Part shown: piece by piece, positions 14,764 through 23,425 of the stretch
How positions within the stretch are numbered: the first letter of the stretch is position 1
Layout of the letters: every line of letters starts with the position of its first letter
Assembly (NCBI RefSeq): GCF_014217545.1
Contig: NZ_CP043178.1
Location: 3,038,001 to 3,102,000, forward strand
From: Pseudarthrobacter sp. NBSH8
GTDB taxonomy: Bacteria; Actinomycetota; Actinomycetes; Actinomycetales; Micrococcaceae
Direction of reading: 5' to 3'
DNA length: 64,000 nt
Translations under genes and position numbers: made by a program
Notes under the pieces: model-generated
Databases searched by the model: none
What the model saw: the letters and a program-made list of their open reading frames with translations, nothing else
Told to the model about the DNA's origin: nothing

Positions 14764-15963
14764 ATGGGCAACTCCAACGACAATACTGACGTTGTTATCC
14801 TGGCTGGTGCGCGCACGCCGCAGGGCCGGCTCAACGGGCAACTGGCGAGCTTCACCGCCGTCGAACTCGGAGCGCACGCGATCAGGGCCGCGATTGCCGC
14901 GAGCGGCGTGCAGGCCGGCCAGGTGGATGCCGTCATCATGGGCCAGGTCCTGCAGGCCGGTGCCGGGCAGAACCCCGCCCGCCAGAGCGCCATTGGCGCA
15001 GGGATCGGCTGGAATGTTCCCACTCTCACCATCAACAAGGTGTGCCTGTCCGGGCTGACCGCCGTGATCGACGCCGCCCGGATGATCCGCAGCGGCGACG
15101 CCACCGTGGTGGTGGCCGGTGGCCAGGAATCCATGTCCCGCGCGCCCCACCTCCTGCCGGGTTCGCGCCAGGGCTGGACCTACGGCGCCATCCAGGCGCT
15201 GGATGTAGCGGCGCACGACGGACTCACGGATGCGTTCGATGGCCAGTCGATGGGGCTGTCCACCGAAACCAAGAACCTGACGCTGGGCATTGACCGGACC
15301 TCGCAGGACAACGTTGCCGCCCAATCGCACCAGCGCGCGGCGCTGGCGGCGAAGAACGGCGTCTTCGACGACGAGATCGCACCCATCAGCGTCAAACAGC
15401 GCAGAGGAGATCCCGTAGTTGTGGACACCGACGAAGGCGTTCGCCCGAACACATCCATCGAGTCCTTGTCCGGGCTGCGGGCAGCCTTCGTCAGCGACGG
15501 AACCATCACGGCCGGCAACTCCTCTCCCCTGTCCGACGGCGCCTCCGCCCTTGTGCTGGCATCGCGCCGGTTCGCGGAGGAGAACGGCCTGGAATACCTA
15601 GCTGTGGTGGGAAAGCCCGGCCAGGTTGCCGGTCCGGACAACTCCCTGCATTCGCAGCCATCCCACGCCATCAAGAACGCACTGCAGCGGGCAGAATGGA
15701 GCACCGCCGACCTGGACTTCATCGAAATTAACGAAGCATTCGGTTCGGTCGCAGTGCAGTCGCTGAAGGACCTGGACTACCCGCTGGAAAAGTGCAACAT
15801 CCACGGCGGCGCCATTGCGCTCGGCCACCCGATCGGGGCGTCCGGTGCGCGGTTGGCGCTGCACGCGGCCCACGAACTCAAACGGCGTGGCAGCGGCAAG
15901 GCCGCGGTCTCCCTGTGCGGCGGCGGCGGTCAGGGTGAAGCCCTGCTGCTGTACCGCGACTGA
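14764..15963 (+). CDS. Acetyl-CoA C-acetyltransferase (thiolase)
   Basis: 399 residues. It catalyses reversible condensation of two acetyl-CoA to acetoacetyl-CoA, or thiolysis in fatty-acid breakdown. The thiolase residues are visible: nucleophilic Cys in VCLSGLTAV (~res 90), NEAFGSVAVQ, His in HPIGASGAR, and the C-terminal CGGGGQGEA with the second catalytic Cys. The frame opens upstream, but ATG 14764 follows GGAAGAG and gives the natural N-terminus MGNSNDNTDVVI. It is followed 16 bp later by the YbaK gene on the same strand. Whether the physiological direction is biosynthetic or degradative cannot be read from sequence. Confidence 0.93.
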   Translation: MGNSNDNTDVVILAGARTPQGRLNGQLASFTAVELGAHAIRAAIAASGVQAGQVDAVIMGQVLQAGAGQNPARQSAIGAGIGWNVPTLTINKVCLSGLTAVIDAARMIRSGDATVVVAGGQESMSRAPHLLPGSRQGWTYGAIQALDVAAHDGLTDAFDGQSMGLSTETKNLTLGIDRTSQDNVAAQSHQRAALAAKNGVFDDEIAPISVKQRRGDPVVVDTDEGVRPNTSIESLSGLRAAFVSDGTITAGNSSPLSDGASALVLASRRFAEENGLEYLAVVGKPGQVAGPDNSLHSQPSHAIKNALQRAEWSTADLDFIEINEAFGSVAVQSLKDLDYPLEKCNIHGGAIALGHPIGASGARLALHAAHELKRRGSGKAAVSLCGGGGQGEALLLYRD

Positions 15964-15979
15964 TGGCCAGCAGGGACTG

Positions 15980-16477
15980 ATGGTGGGGCAGGCCGGCAAC
16001 GGAAGTGCCGCCGTCGGACGTCAGCGCTTCCTTGCTGACGCCGCCGCGCGCGGCCTGCCCGTGCAGATTGTGGAGCGCCTCGCCGCGCGGAGCCTCGAGG
16101 AGGCTGCCGGGATCCTGGGCATCACGCCTGCGGAGATCGTGAAGTCCCTGGTGGTCAAACACAAGGACGGAACGTTCCTGTTCGCGCTGATTCCGGGTGA
16201 CCGGCAAATCTCCTGGCCAAAACTGCGGACCCTGGTGGGCGTCAACAAACTCTCATTGCCGCCCGCGGACGTGGCCCTTGGTGCTACCGGCTACGAACGG
16301 GGCACCATCACTCCGCTCGGTAGCACCACCGCCTGGCCGGTGTACGCGGACGTCACCATTGCCGGCCGCCGCATCTCCATGGGTGCCGGTGAACACGGCT
16401 ACAGCGCGTTTGTGGACGCCGACGCCCTCACCGCGGCACTGGGCGCCGTCGTCGCCGATATCTCCGAACCCAACTAG
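15980..16477 (+). CDS. YbaK/EbsC-family aminoacyl-tRNA deacylase
   Basis: 165 residues forming a single YbaK-type editing domain, which hydrolyses mischarged tRNA (Cys-tRNA(Pro) in the best-studied members). Diagnostic features are the HTH-like start, GITPAEIVKSLVVK with the conserved lysine, the LVGVNKLSLPP segment, and GAGEHGYSAFVD near the end. The start ATG at 15980 has AGGGA upstream; the longer open frame overlaps the thiolase and has no family support. It forms a probable two-gene unit with the thiolase. It converges on rplL, with a palindromic repeat between them. Confidence 0.85.
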   Translation: MVGQAGNGSAAVGRQRFLADAAARGLPVQIVERLAARSLEEAAGILGITPAEIVKSLVVKHKDGTFLFALIPGDRQISWPKLRTLVGVNKLSLPPADVALGATGYERGTITPLGSTTAWPVYADVTIAGRRISMGAGEHGYSAFVDADALTAALGAVVADISEPN

Positions 16478-16540
16478 CAACGCGGGGTCACTTACGGCCC
16501 ATCAGTGGGCACTTCATGGGCCGTAAGTGACTCCGCGTTG
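16478..16540. repeat. Palindromic intergenic repeat, type A, copy 1
   Basis: Two 25-nt arms (16478-16502 and 16516-16540) are inverted repeats with one mismatch around a 13-nt loop. The arm core is CGCGGGGTCACTTA followed by CGGCCCAT. The same element, with the same loop length, recurs at 44691-44757. It begins right after the YbaK stop codon and lies between convergent genes, so it may act as a bidirectional terminator and/or be a REP-like repeat. Confidence 0.85.
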
Positions 16541-16551
16541 GGTTAAATGCA

Positions 16552-16585
16552 GGAAACCCCGCCCACCGAAGTGGACGGGGTTTCC
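16552..16585 (-). terminator. Intrinsic terminator after rplL
   Basis: A 15-nt stem with one mismatch (arms 16552-16566 and 16571-16585), a 4-nt loop and a T-rich 3' side on the minus strand. It lies 15 bp past the rplL stop. Confidence 0.8.
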
Positions 16586-16600
16586 GTGAAGGGGCGTGAG

Positions 16601-16978
16601 TTACTTGAGGGTAACGGTTGCGCCGGCAGCCTGGAGCTGCTCCACTGCCTTCTCGGCAGCTTCCTTCGTGACGCCTTCGAGAACAGCCTTCGGAGCGCTG
16701 TCAACAACGTCCTTAGCTTCCTTCAGACCCAGGGAAGTGATTGCGCGAACTTCCTTGATCACTGCGATCTTCTTTTCGCCAGCTGATTCGAGGATAACGT
16801 CGAATTCAGTCTGCTCTTCAGCTTCTTCAGCTGCGCCGCCACCGGCGGGGCCAGCAACAGCAACTGCAGCTGCAGTAACTTCGAAGGTCTCTTCGAAGAG
16901 CTTGACGAACTCGGAGAGCTCGATGATGGTCAGTTCCTTGAAAGCTTCAATGAGCTCTTCGTTGGTGAGCTTCGCCAT
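16601..16978 (-). CDS. rplL: 50S ribosomal protein L7/L12
   Basis: A 125-residue stalk protein that binds L10 as dimers and recruits translational GTPases. It has an N-terminal dimerisation helix ([20 protein letters not shown]), an Ala/Gly/Glu-rich hinge (residues ~40-55) and the C-terminal globular domain with [23 protein letters not shown] at 16978 follows AGGAAGG. It is 80 bp downstream of rplJ and under the same L10 leader. It converges on the YbaK gene. Confidence 0.97.
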   Translation of the reverse strand: MAKLTNEELIEAFKELTIIELSEFVKLFEETFEVTAAAVAVAGPAGGGAAEEAEEQTEFDVILESAGEKKIAVIKEVRAITSLGLKEAKDVVDSAPKAVLEGVTKEAAEKAVEQLQAAGATVTLK

Positions 16979-17058
16979 GGTGTGGCGTCCTTCCTATAGG
17001 TGGTGCTTGGCGGCCTGGGCCATTGCCTTCACACCGGAGTCTGGTGGGTGAAGAAGAA

Positions 17059-17658
17059 CTAGTTCTCTTCGGCAGCGGGTGCTTCGGCGGGAGCCTCAGC
17101 AGCTGCTTCGGGGGCTTCGTCTGCGGCCGGAGCTTCTTCCGCGGCGGGAGCCTCGGCTGCTGCCGGTGAACCGTTCGCTTCTTCGAGCTTGAGGCGCAGT
17201 GCGTCAATGGTGCGTGCAGCGGCGGCGGCAGGAGCCTTGAGGATGCCTGCAACCTTTGCGAGCTGCAGCTCGCGGGACTCGAGTGCTGCCAGGGCAGCGA
17301 CTTCGCTCGCGTTCAGTGCCTTGCCCTCGAAGTAACCGGTCTTGATGACCAGCTGCTTGTTGGCCTTGGCAAAATCCGTCAGGCTCTTGGCAGCGGCAAC
17401 TGCGTCACCCTTGATGAACGCGATTGCAGTGGGGCCGGAGAGCTGGTCGTTGAATGCTTCGACACCAGCTTCCTTGGCTGCAATTGCGGTCAGGGTGTTC
17501 TTGACGACCGAGAACTTGGTGTCCTGGCCGAGAGAAACACGCAGCTGCTTGAGCTGTGCAACGGTGAGCCCACGGTATTCGGTCAGGACAGCGGCGTTCG
17601 ATTCCTTGAAATCGTTAGTGATCTCAGCTACTGCTGAAACCTTTGTAGGCGTTGCCAT
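17059..17658 (-). CDS. rplJ: 50S ribosomal protein L10
   Basis: 199 residues. It forms the base of the ribosomal stalk and carries the L7/L12 dimers. It begins MATPTKVSAVAEITNDF and contains TEYRGLTVAQLKQLR and VKNTLTAIA. After the usual L10 body (about 165 residues) it has an unusually long Ala/Glu/Pro-rich acidic tail of some 35 residues. The ATG at 17658 has GGAAGGAGGG in front; the longer open frame crosses the leader hairpin and is not coding. Expression is probably controlled by the leader at 17659-17910. Confidence 0.96.
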   Translation of the reverse strand: MATPTKVSAVAEITNDFKESNAAVLTEYRGLTVAQLKQLRVSLGQDTKFSVVKNTLTAIAAKEAGVEAFNDQLSGPTAIAFIKGDAVAAAKSLTDFAKANKQLVIKTGYFEGKALNASEVAALAALESRELQLAKVAGILKAPAAAAARTIDALRLKLEEANGSPAAAEAPAAEEAPAADEAPEAAAEAPAEAPAAEEN

Positions 17659-17910
17659 AACCCTCCTTCCGGGGATAGTGCCGGTATGCGACGGTCCCCG
17701 CTCAGATGAGCTAAAACTAAAAAACGCCCCGCGCAGATGCACGGGGCTTGGCTCGACACGGCTTTCACTGTGGAGCGTTGCTTCGTTCACCTGCGCCGGC
17801 CGCCCTATGTTCAGGGTCCTTCGTCCAGAAATACATTTGGCCTCCCGCACACAACTGCAGAGTTGAGCTGCGTTCAGGAGAATGGATTTCCAACAACCGA
17901 CGGTCTTTGG
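17659..17910 (-). ncRNA. L10-type leader with attenuator hairpin
   Basis: On the minus strand, the region before rplJ starts with CCAAAGACCG (17901-17910), resembling the conserved 5' segment of ribosomal L10 leaders. It ends with a terminator-like hairpin (17726-17747) followed by a T-rich tract (17711-17725), about 50 bases before the ribosome site. By analogy with known L10 leaders, free L10(L12) would bind the upstream fold and favour termination. The assignment is by motif and position only; the full secondary structure was not computed. Confidence 0.6.
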
Positions 17911-17954
17911 TAGTTCAAGCTTACGGGACGGGCCGCCGGACCACCAAATCGGCC

Positions 17955-19085
17955 TCAGCTCTTACTGGTGCCCAGGTATGGGAGCTGTTTTTGCCAGATG
18001 CCGGTCACGCCGGCCGTGGTGAAGCCCAGCTGCTGGTTGACCGTCAACAGGTACCTGTTCTCCGGCGCGTTCCAGGTGTAGATCACCCGGGCGTCGGGGA
18101 ACTGCTCGGTGAGCCGCTCCATGTTGGCCACCTTAATCAGCAGCCCCAGCTTGTTCCCGCGGTGCTCCTGCAGGACCAGGGTGTCGTCCTGGAACACCAC
18201 ATCGGGCCGGTGGGCCAGTACGCTGATAGTGGTCAGACCCACCAGTGCCCCGGTGGCCAGATGCTCAACGGCGGTGACCACCGTCCGCCTCCCCTGCGCG
18301 ATGGTGACCTCTTCCGCCCCGCGGAGGATGCCGCCGTCGAACACCATGTCCTGCTCTACGGGGGTCTCCAGGGAAGGATCGACGTCGGCGCCCGCCTGGT
18401 TCTCGAGCACGGCCACGGCTTCCAGCCACTCATCCGGGCAGCGGTCAGTCCAGTGATGGAGCCGGTACCGCGCGTTGTTGGCTTCATCGGCCTCGGCCTG
18501 GAGATCGGCCACGAGTTTGGTGTCCAGAGGCAGTGCACAGGCGCTGAACTGTTCGATGTGCTGCAGCGTGTAGCCCGTCCGGCGCGCGAATTCGACTTCC
18601 CGGCTCTCCAGCGGCACAAAGCCCTGGCCTGAACCCGGCACCAGCTGGGCAGCCTCGAACTCGTGCAGGGACGCGCCGGGATGGTTGGTGTCAACAAGGA
18701 TCAAGGTGCGGCCCTCGCTGCGCGCCAGGTGTTCGGCCGCGAGGAGCAGCTTGCGGCCCACCCCCTGGCGCTGGAATTCCGGCAGGATGTCCAGCGTGAA
18801 CTCCGCCATGTCCAGGTTGTCAGTCAGCGGCAGGGCAATGTCCACCGTACCGATGATCTGGTCCCCGGCCTTGGCCACCAGGATGATCTGGCGCTCATAG
18901 GGATCGGCCAGCTCCAGGAGCTTCTCCAGCGGCGTGTAAGCGAGGTCATCACTGCCCCAGGTCTGCATCCGGACTTTGCGGCCCACCTCGACGGCAGCCA
19001 GAAAATCCGTTGCGTCAGGCGCGTCCAAGGTATCCGGGATCCACAGCTGCTCGATCCGTACGTCTTCTGCCATCAGGTGCGTCAT
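17955..19085 (-). CDS. GNAT acetyltransferase, two-domain (paralogue 2)
   Basis: About 376 residues with two GNAT-like halves. Acetyl-CoA-binding signatures are LPEFQRQGVGRKLLLAAE in the first half and EHRGNKLGLLIKVANM in the second. The substrate is unknown. It shares WTDRCPDEW and the EHRG..LGLLIK..N block with the upstream gene, so the two are clearly tandem duplicates. The start at 19085 overlaps the previous stop in an ATGA arrangement, implying translational coupling; a start at 19103 with GAGGG upstream is also possible. The pair lies between rplA and rplJ. Confidence 0.85.
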   Translation of the reverse strand: MTHLMAEDVRIEQLWIPDTLDAPDATDFLAAVEVGRKVRMQTWGSDDLAYTPLEKLLELADPYERQIILVAKAGDQIIGTVDIALPLTDNLDMAEFTLDILPEFQRQGVGRKLLLAAEHLARSEGRTLILVDTNHPGASLHEFEAAQLVPGSGQGFVPLESREVEFARRTGYTLQHIEQFSACALPLDTKLVADLQAEADEANNARYRLHHWTDRCPDEWLEAVAVLENQAGADVDPSLETPVEQDMVFDGGILRGAEEVTIAQGRRTVVTAVEHLATGALVGLTTISVLAHRPDVVFQDDTLVLQEHRGNKLGLLIKVANMERLTEQFPDARVIYTWNAPENRYLLTVNQQLGFTTAGVTGIWQKQLPYLGTSKS

Positions 19086-20200
19086 CCCAGCCGTTTCTGC
19101 CATTCGCCCTCATAACCAGCAGGTTTGAATCCAAGCACATTATTTATCGCCAGCATATGCCGGTTTTCCACAGCGTTCCATGTCAGCACCGAACGCGCCG
19201 CGGGCCACCGATGCTGGGCCGCCCGCAGGTTCGCCGTCTTAATCAGCAATCCCAGCCTCTTGCCGCGGTGCTCGGACGAGACCAGCGTGTCCTGCTGGGC
19301 AATGCTCGCAGGAATGCCCGGCCGCCAGTTTAGGACCGTGTAGGCCACCAGCTTGCCGGTAGGCCTGTGCAGCGCCGCCGCGACCTGGCTCTGCACGCCG
19401 CCGCGGCTGCTCGACTGCTCCTCCTGCCGGACCCTGGCTGGGTCCCAGTCCTCAGCTTCCCAGTCCAGGCCGGCAATAGGGACATCCGTGCTCATCCGGT
19501 TCTTGAGGACTGCGTATTCAGCCACGAGTTCGTCAGGACAGCGATCAGACCAGCCCACCAGGGTGTAGCCGGTGGCCCGTGAAGACGCCTCCAACTCCAG
19601 TCCATCGAGTTGGTTCGCCGGGACTGGCACCGTAAGCCGACTGGCCCTCTCCACCTGCTCGAGTTCGTAACCAGCACGGGCCGCAAAGGCGACGGCAGGA
19701 TCATCTGCGGGGAGCCCACCCGCTCCCGATTTGGCGGGGATGAGCCGGACCGCATTCTCCACCGTCCCGGCGGGCAGCTCGCAGTAGGCATCCAGGGAAG
19801 TGCGCCCAGCGTCGGCGGCCACAGCCTCGGCATGCGCCAACAGCCGGCGGCCCAATCCCAGCCGCCGGAAGCGTGCCGACACGTCCACCAGGATCCCTGC
19901 GGTGGACGTGTTTTCACGCAGGGGCAGGGTTACGGAGCAGGTTCCCACCGTCTGCTGGCCCAGCCGTGCGATGAAAAGCCGGCGATCTTCGTACTTATTG
20001 CCTCGCCAGTATTCCAGGCTCTCCATGGCTGTGGGGCAGCGGTCCAAGTCTCCCCATTTATCCAGCTCATGCTGCTCGCGCAAGGCTTGGCACTCATGGA
20101 AGTCCATTACGCCGACGGTGCCGACGGCACTGTGGTCCGTCCCGGCGTCGAGCGCTGAAGGAATGGCGACTGCGGTGATCATCAACTGCTGACCGGTCAT
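19082..20200 (-). CDS. GNAT acetyltransferase, two-domain (paralogue 1)
   Basis: 372 residues with the tandem-GNAT layout. The N-terminal half has SARFRRLGLGRRLLAHAEAV and the C-terminal half has SEHRGKRLGLLIKTANL; both match the acetyl-CoA pyrophosphate loop. WSDRCPDELV at the join and WNAVENRHMLAINN near the end are mirrored in the downstream gene, which overlaps it by 4 bp. Such proteins acetylate small amines, antibiotics or peptides, but nothing here indicates the substrate. It resembles two-domain GNATs such as mycothiol synthase only in architecture. Confidence 0.85.
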   Translation of the reverse strand: MTGQQLMITAVAIPSALDAGTDHSAVGTVGVMDFHECQALREQHELDKWGDLDRCPTAMESLEYWRGNKYEDRRLFIARLGQQTVGTCSVTLPLRENTSTAGILVDVSARFRRLGLGRRLLAHAEAVAADAGRTSLDAYCELPAGTVENAVRLIPAKSGAGGLPADDPAVAFAARAGYELEQVERASRLTVPVPANQLDGLELEASSRATGYTLVGWSDRCPDELVAEYAVLKNRMSTDVPIAGLDWEAEDWDPARVRQEEQSSSRGGVQSQVAAALHRPTGKLVAYTVLNWRPGIPASIAQQDTLVSSEHRGKRLGLLIKTANLRAAQHRWPAARSVLTWNAVENRHMLAINNVLGFKPAGYEGEWQKRLG

Positions 20201-20243
20201 GCCCCAAGCCTAACGATCTGCACGGTTTGGTGGGGTTAAACCA

Positions 20244-20276
20244 AAGGACCGCCCGGCGCAGTGCCGGACGGTCCTT
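20244..20276 (-). terminator. Intrinsic terminator after rplA
   Basis: 14-nt arms (20244-20257 and 20263-20276) with one mismatch and a 5-nt loop, 39 bp past the rplA stop. It would end the secE-nusG-rplK-rplA transcript before the acetyltransferase pair. Confidence 0.7.
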
Positions 20277-20315
20277 CGGTGTGCCGGAATAGACCGGCGG
20301 AGGTACTGCTGAGGA

Positions 20316-21023
20316 CTAGACCTCGGTCAGGACCTTCGTGACGTTGGGGTCGACGGCGATGCCGGGACCGAACGTGGTGGCCACGGTGGCCTTCTGGATG
20401 TAGCGGCCCTTGGAAGCGGACGGCTTCAAACGAAGCACCTCTTCCAGTGCAGCTGCGTAGTTCTCGGCCAGCTTGATGGCGTCGAACGAAACCTTGCCGA
20501 TGATGAAGTGCAGGTTCGAGTGCTTGTCGACGCGGAAGTCGATCTTGCCACCCTTGATGTCGTTGACAGCCTTGGCGACGTCTGCGGTCACGGTGCCGGT
20601 CTTCGGGTTCGGCATCAGGTTACGGGGACCCAGGACCTTACCAAGACGGCCAACCTTGCCCATGAGGTCAGGGGTGGCAACGGCTGCATCGAAATCGGTC
20701 CAGCCGGCTGCGATCTTTTCGATCAGGTCATCGGAACCAACGAAGTCGGCGCCGGCAGCGATTGCTGCCTCAGCCTTGTCGCCCGTTGCGAAGACCAGGA
20801 CGCGGGAGACCTTACCGGTGCCGTGGGGCAGGATAACGGTGCCGCGGACCATCTGGTCAGCCTTGCGAGGGTCAACGCCCAGGCGGAAGGCAACCTCAAC
20901 GGTGGCGTCGAACTTGGACGGGTTGGTGTCCTTGGCGAGCGTTACTGCCTCGAACGGCGCGTAGAAGTTCTCCGCGTCGATCTTGGCGGCTGCTGCCTCA
21001 TATGCTTTGCTGCGCTTTGCCAT
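20316..21023 (-). CDS. rplA: 50S ribosomal protein L1
   Basis: 235 residues. It binds 23S rRNA at the mobile L1 stalk and helps eject deacylated tRNA. Diagnostic segments: [32 protein letters not shown] and [18 protein letters not shown] 21023 follows AAGGAGA. It lies 142 bp downstream of rplK in the conserved nusG-rplK-rplA order. L1 usually represses its own operon translationally; no site was mapped here. Confidence 0.97.
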   Translation of the reverse strand: MAKRSKAYEAAAAKIDAENFYAPFEAVTLAKDTNPSKFDATVEVAFRLGVDPRKADQMVRGTVILPHGTGKVSRVLVFATGDKAEAAIAAGADFVGSDDLIEKIAAGWTDFDAAVATPDLMGKVGRLGKVLGPRNLMPNPKTGTVTADVAKAVNDIKGGKIDFRVDKHSNLHFIIGKVSFDAIKLAENYAAALEEVLRLKPSASKGRYIQKATVATTFGPGIAVDPNVTKVLTEV

Positions 21024-21165
21024 GCTGCTTATTTCTCCTTGTGCAGTTGTGGTCTGCGGACCGCGCTGGGCCCTGCCACAGCCGAGGATCCTGCATGGAT
21101 CCTGCGACATTTCGGTTTGTGCCGGTTGTCCGGCAGTGGTGCCGGTTTCCCGACGGTGAAGGCTA

Positions 21166-21597
21166 TTAGCCTTCTACGGTGATACCCATGGAGCGGGCGG
21201 TACCGGCGATGATCTTCGCTGCGCCTTCGAGGCTGGTGGCGTTGAGATCTTCCATCTTGGTGGTGGCGATCTCGTTGACCTGGGCCTGAGTCAGCTTGGC
21301 AACCTTGACGGTGTGCGGGGTGGGTGAACCCTTGGCAACGCCTGCAGCCTTTTTGATGAGCTCTGCAGCCGGCGGGGTCTTGGTGATGAACGTGAAGGAA
21401 CGGTCCTCGTAGACCGTGATTTCCACGGGGATAACGTTTCCGCGCTGGGCTTCTGTTGCAGCGTTGTACGCCTTGCAGAATTCCATGATGTTGACACCGT
21501 GCTGGCCAAGCGCAGGACCGATCGGCGGGGCCGGGTTAGCGGCGCCTGCCTGGATCTGCAGCTTGATGAGGCCGGTGACCTTCTTCTTGGGAGCCAA
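21166..21597 (-). CDS. rplK: 50S ribosomal protein L11
   Basis: 143 residues. It binds 23S rRNA in the GTPase-associated centre and is the target of thiostrepton. It has the N-terminal [20 protein letters not shown] with the Pro-rich hinge residues, the [12 protein letters not shown] linker and the RNA-binding C-terminal domain ending [12 protein letters not shown]. The ATG at 21597 has AAGGACC-type pairing just before it. It is between nusG and rplA. Confidence 0.97.
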
Positions 21598-21728
21598 TGT
21601 AAGGTCCTTCTCTCAATATCTTCCTGGGACACAGGAGCGTGCCTCAGGTTATTGGCCGCCATGGCGAGGCGACCGGCCGTTCCGGGGCTGCTAAGCGGGC
21701 AGTCCGGAACGAATTCTGTGCGGGGTTA

Positions 21729-22595
21729 TTAGATCTTGCTGACCTGGTTGAATGCCAGGGTGACCGGGGTTTCGCGTTCGAAAATCGACACGAGCACCAC
21801 GAGGGTCTGGGATTCCACCTTGATCTCGGAGATCGTGGCGGGAAGGGTCTCGAACGGACCTTCCTTGACGATGACCGATTCGCCGACCTCGAAGTCGACG
21901 TCGATCTGCGCGGCAGCGTGCTTGACGGGTTTGCCCTTTTCGGCCTGCTCTTCTTCGAAGACCGGCGCGAGCATGGAGAAGACTTCGTCGAGGCGCAGCG
22001 GCACCGGATTGTGGGCGTTGCCCACGAAACCGGTTACACCGGGGGTGTGGCGGACGGCGCCCCAGGAGGCATCCGTCAGGTCCATGCGGACCAGGACGTA
22101 GCCGGGGATCCGGACCCGGTTGATGACCTTGCGCTGAGCGTTCTTGATCTCAACGACCTCTTCCATGGGCACCTGGATTTCGAAGATGTAATCTTCCATG
22201 TCCAGGGTCTGGATGCGGGTCTCAAGGTTGGCCTTGACGCGGTTTTCGTAGCCGGCGTAGGAGTGGATGACGTACCAGTCACCCTCCTGGCGGCGCAGCT
22301 TGGCTTTGAATTCGTCGGCGGGGTCAACTTCGGCTTTGGCGGCCGCGGCTGCCAGGGCGTCTGCATCAGCGTCGTCGCCCTCTGAGTCGCCCTCAGCGAG
22401 TTCGCTTTCAACGGCGTCACCCTCTGAATCGGCATCCTCTGAATCGTCGGAATCGTCGGCGGAATCGGCGTCGGCGGATTCGGGCGCAGCGGACTCAACC
22501 TCAGACTCTTCACCGGCTTCAACCGTGGGGGCCGCCGTGTTGTCCGTGGACTCTTCCAGCTCAGTCTCGGTTACCTCGAGCTCCTGCTCAGACAC
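21729..22595 (-). CDS. nusG: Transcription termination/antitermination protein NusG
   Basis: About 288 residues. NusG binds RNA polymerase and couples transcription to Rho or ribosomes. The conserved part starts near [15 protein letters not shown] (NGN domain), continues with [10 protein letters not shown] and TPGVTGFVG, and ends in the KOW domain ([19 protein letters not shown]). It carries an N-terminal extension of about 100 residues, almost entirely Glu/Asp/Ser/Ala, before the NGN domain. GTG at 22595 follows an AGGAG site and is preferred over ATG 22625. It is downstream of secE. Confidence 0.94.
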   Translation of the reverse strand: MSEQELEVTETELEESTDNTAAPTVEAGEESEVESAAPESADADSADDSDDSEDADSEGDAVESELAEGDSEGDDADADALAAAAAKAEVDPADEFKAKLRRQEGDWYVIHSYAGYENRVKANLETRIQTLDMEDYIFEIQVPMEEVVEIKNAQRKVINRVRIPGYVLVRMDLTDASWGAVRHTPGVTGFVGNAHNPVPLRLDEVFSMLAPVFEEEQAEKGKPVKHAAAQIDVDFEVGESVIVKEGPFETLPATISEIKVESQTLVVLVSIFERETPVTLAFNQVSKI

Positions 22596-22711
22596 TTGGT
22601 CTCCTGCTTCCTCATTGCCTAACATGCCTATTTAAATGGCTCAATTCCGCACACCGCGTGGATTCTTCCGGTTTACCCGGACAAGGCCACGCGGCCTGCG
22701 GACGATATGCC

Positions 22712-22996
22712 TTAGCGGTCCCCGGGAGCTATCCCGCCGAAGACCCAGCTGACCACGGTTCCAAAACCGATGTCCAGCAGGCTGACGATCACCATCATGA
22801 TGGCCACGAACACCAGCACCACGAACGTGTAATTGATCAGTTCCTTGCGGGTTGGTGCAACAACCTTCTTCAGCTCGCCGATGACCTGGCGCATGAAGAG
22901 TGCAATACGAGCGAAGAAGTTTGCCTTGGCGTCCTTCTTAGCTGGGCGGCCCTTGGAGCTGCTGGCAGCTGTTTCGGTCACCTGGTCCTCGCTCAT
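22712..22996 (-). CDS. secE: Preprotein translocase subunit SecE
   Basis: 94 residues. A small subunit that clamps SecY in the inner-membrane protein-export channel. It has a charged N-terminal region, the conserved amphipathic segment FMRQVIGELKKVVAPTRKEL, then one transmembrane helix (YTFVVLVFVAIMMVIVSLLD). It stands between tRNA-Trp and nusG, the standard arrangement in actinobacteria. The single-helix form is the usual actinobacterial length. Confidence 0.96.
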   Translation of the reverse strand: MSEDQVTETAASSSKGRPAKKDAKANFFARIALFMRQVIGELKKVVAPTRKELINYTFVVLVFVAIMMVIVSLLDIGFGTVVSWVFGGIAPGDR

Positions 22997-23077
22997 CTTC
23001 GCAATGTTGGATTACCCGGTCCTGATCAGAACCATGGTTGCTGCGCTTGCTCCGGCATTCCGCCGGAACAGCTTGCG

Positions 23078-23150
23078 CAGGGCAGACAGGACTCGAACCT
23101 GCAACCTGCGGTTTTGGAGACCGCTGCGCTACCAATTGCGCCACTACCCT
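23078..23150 (-). tRNA. tRNA-Trp (anticodon CCA)
   Basis: Full cloverleaf on the minus strand. Acceptor AGGGTAG (23144-23150) pairs with CTGCCCT (23079-23085); the discriminator is G at 23078. The anticodon loop is CTCCAAA with CCA, and the T loop is TTCGAGT. The 3' CCA is not encoded. Its place just upstream of secE matches other actinobacteria. Confidence 0.97.
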
Positions 23151-23425
23151 ATGGATCGAAAACAGCATCCTGACAAAACTTCCGCAGTTCGCACTGGGGC
23201 GCACGTCATCATCCGTGTTTTCAACACCGGAGAACCAGTCTACGCAACAACTTCGTCTACGTCGAACCAGCCTCATTCCGGGCCGTCCAATCCGCCCTGG
23301 TGGGTGACTTGACCTGCAGTCACATCCACGCCGGCAGCCCGAACGATCCGCTGAACAGCATAGAGTAGATCACGTCGAATTCCACCATTCAGCCTCCGGG
23401 CTGCAAGCGAAGAACGGACCCTGCC

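Noticed and set aside
22300..22600. Low-complexity GA/CT-rich tract
   Set aside because: It is the coding region for the acidic N-terminal extension of NusG.
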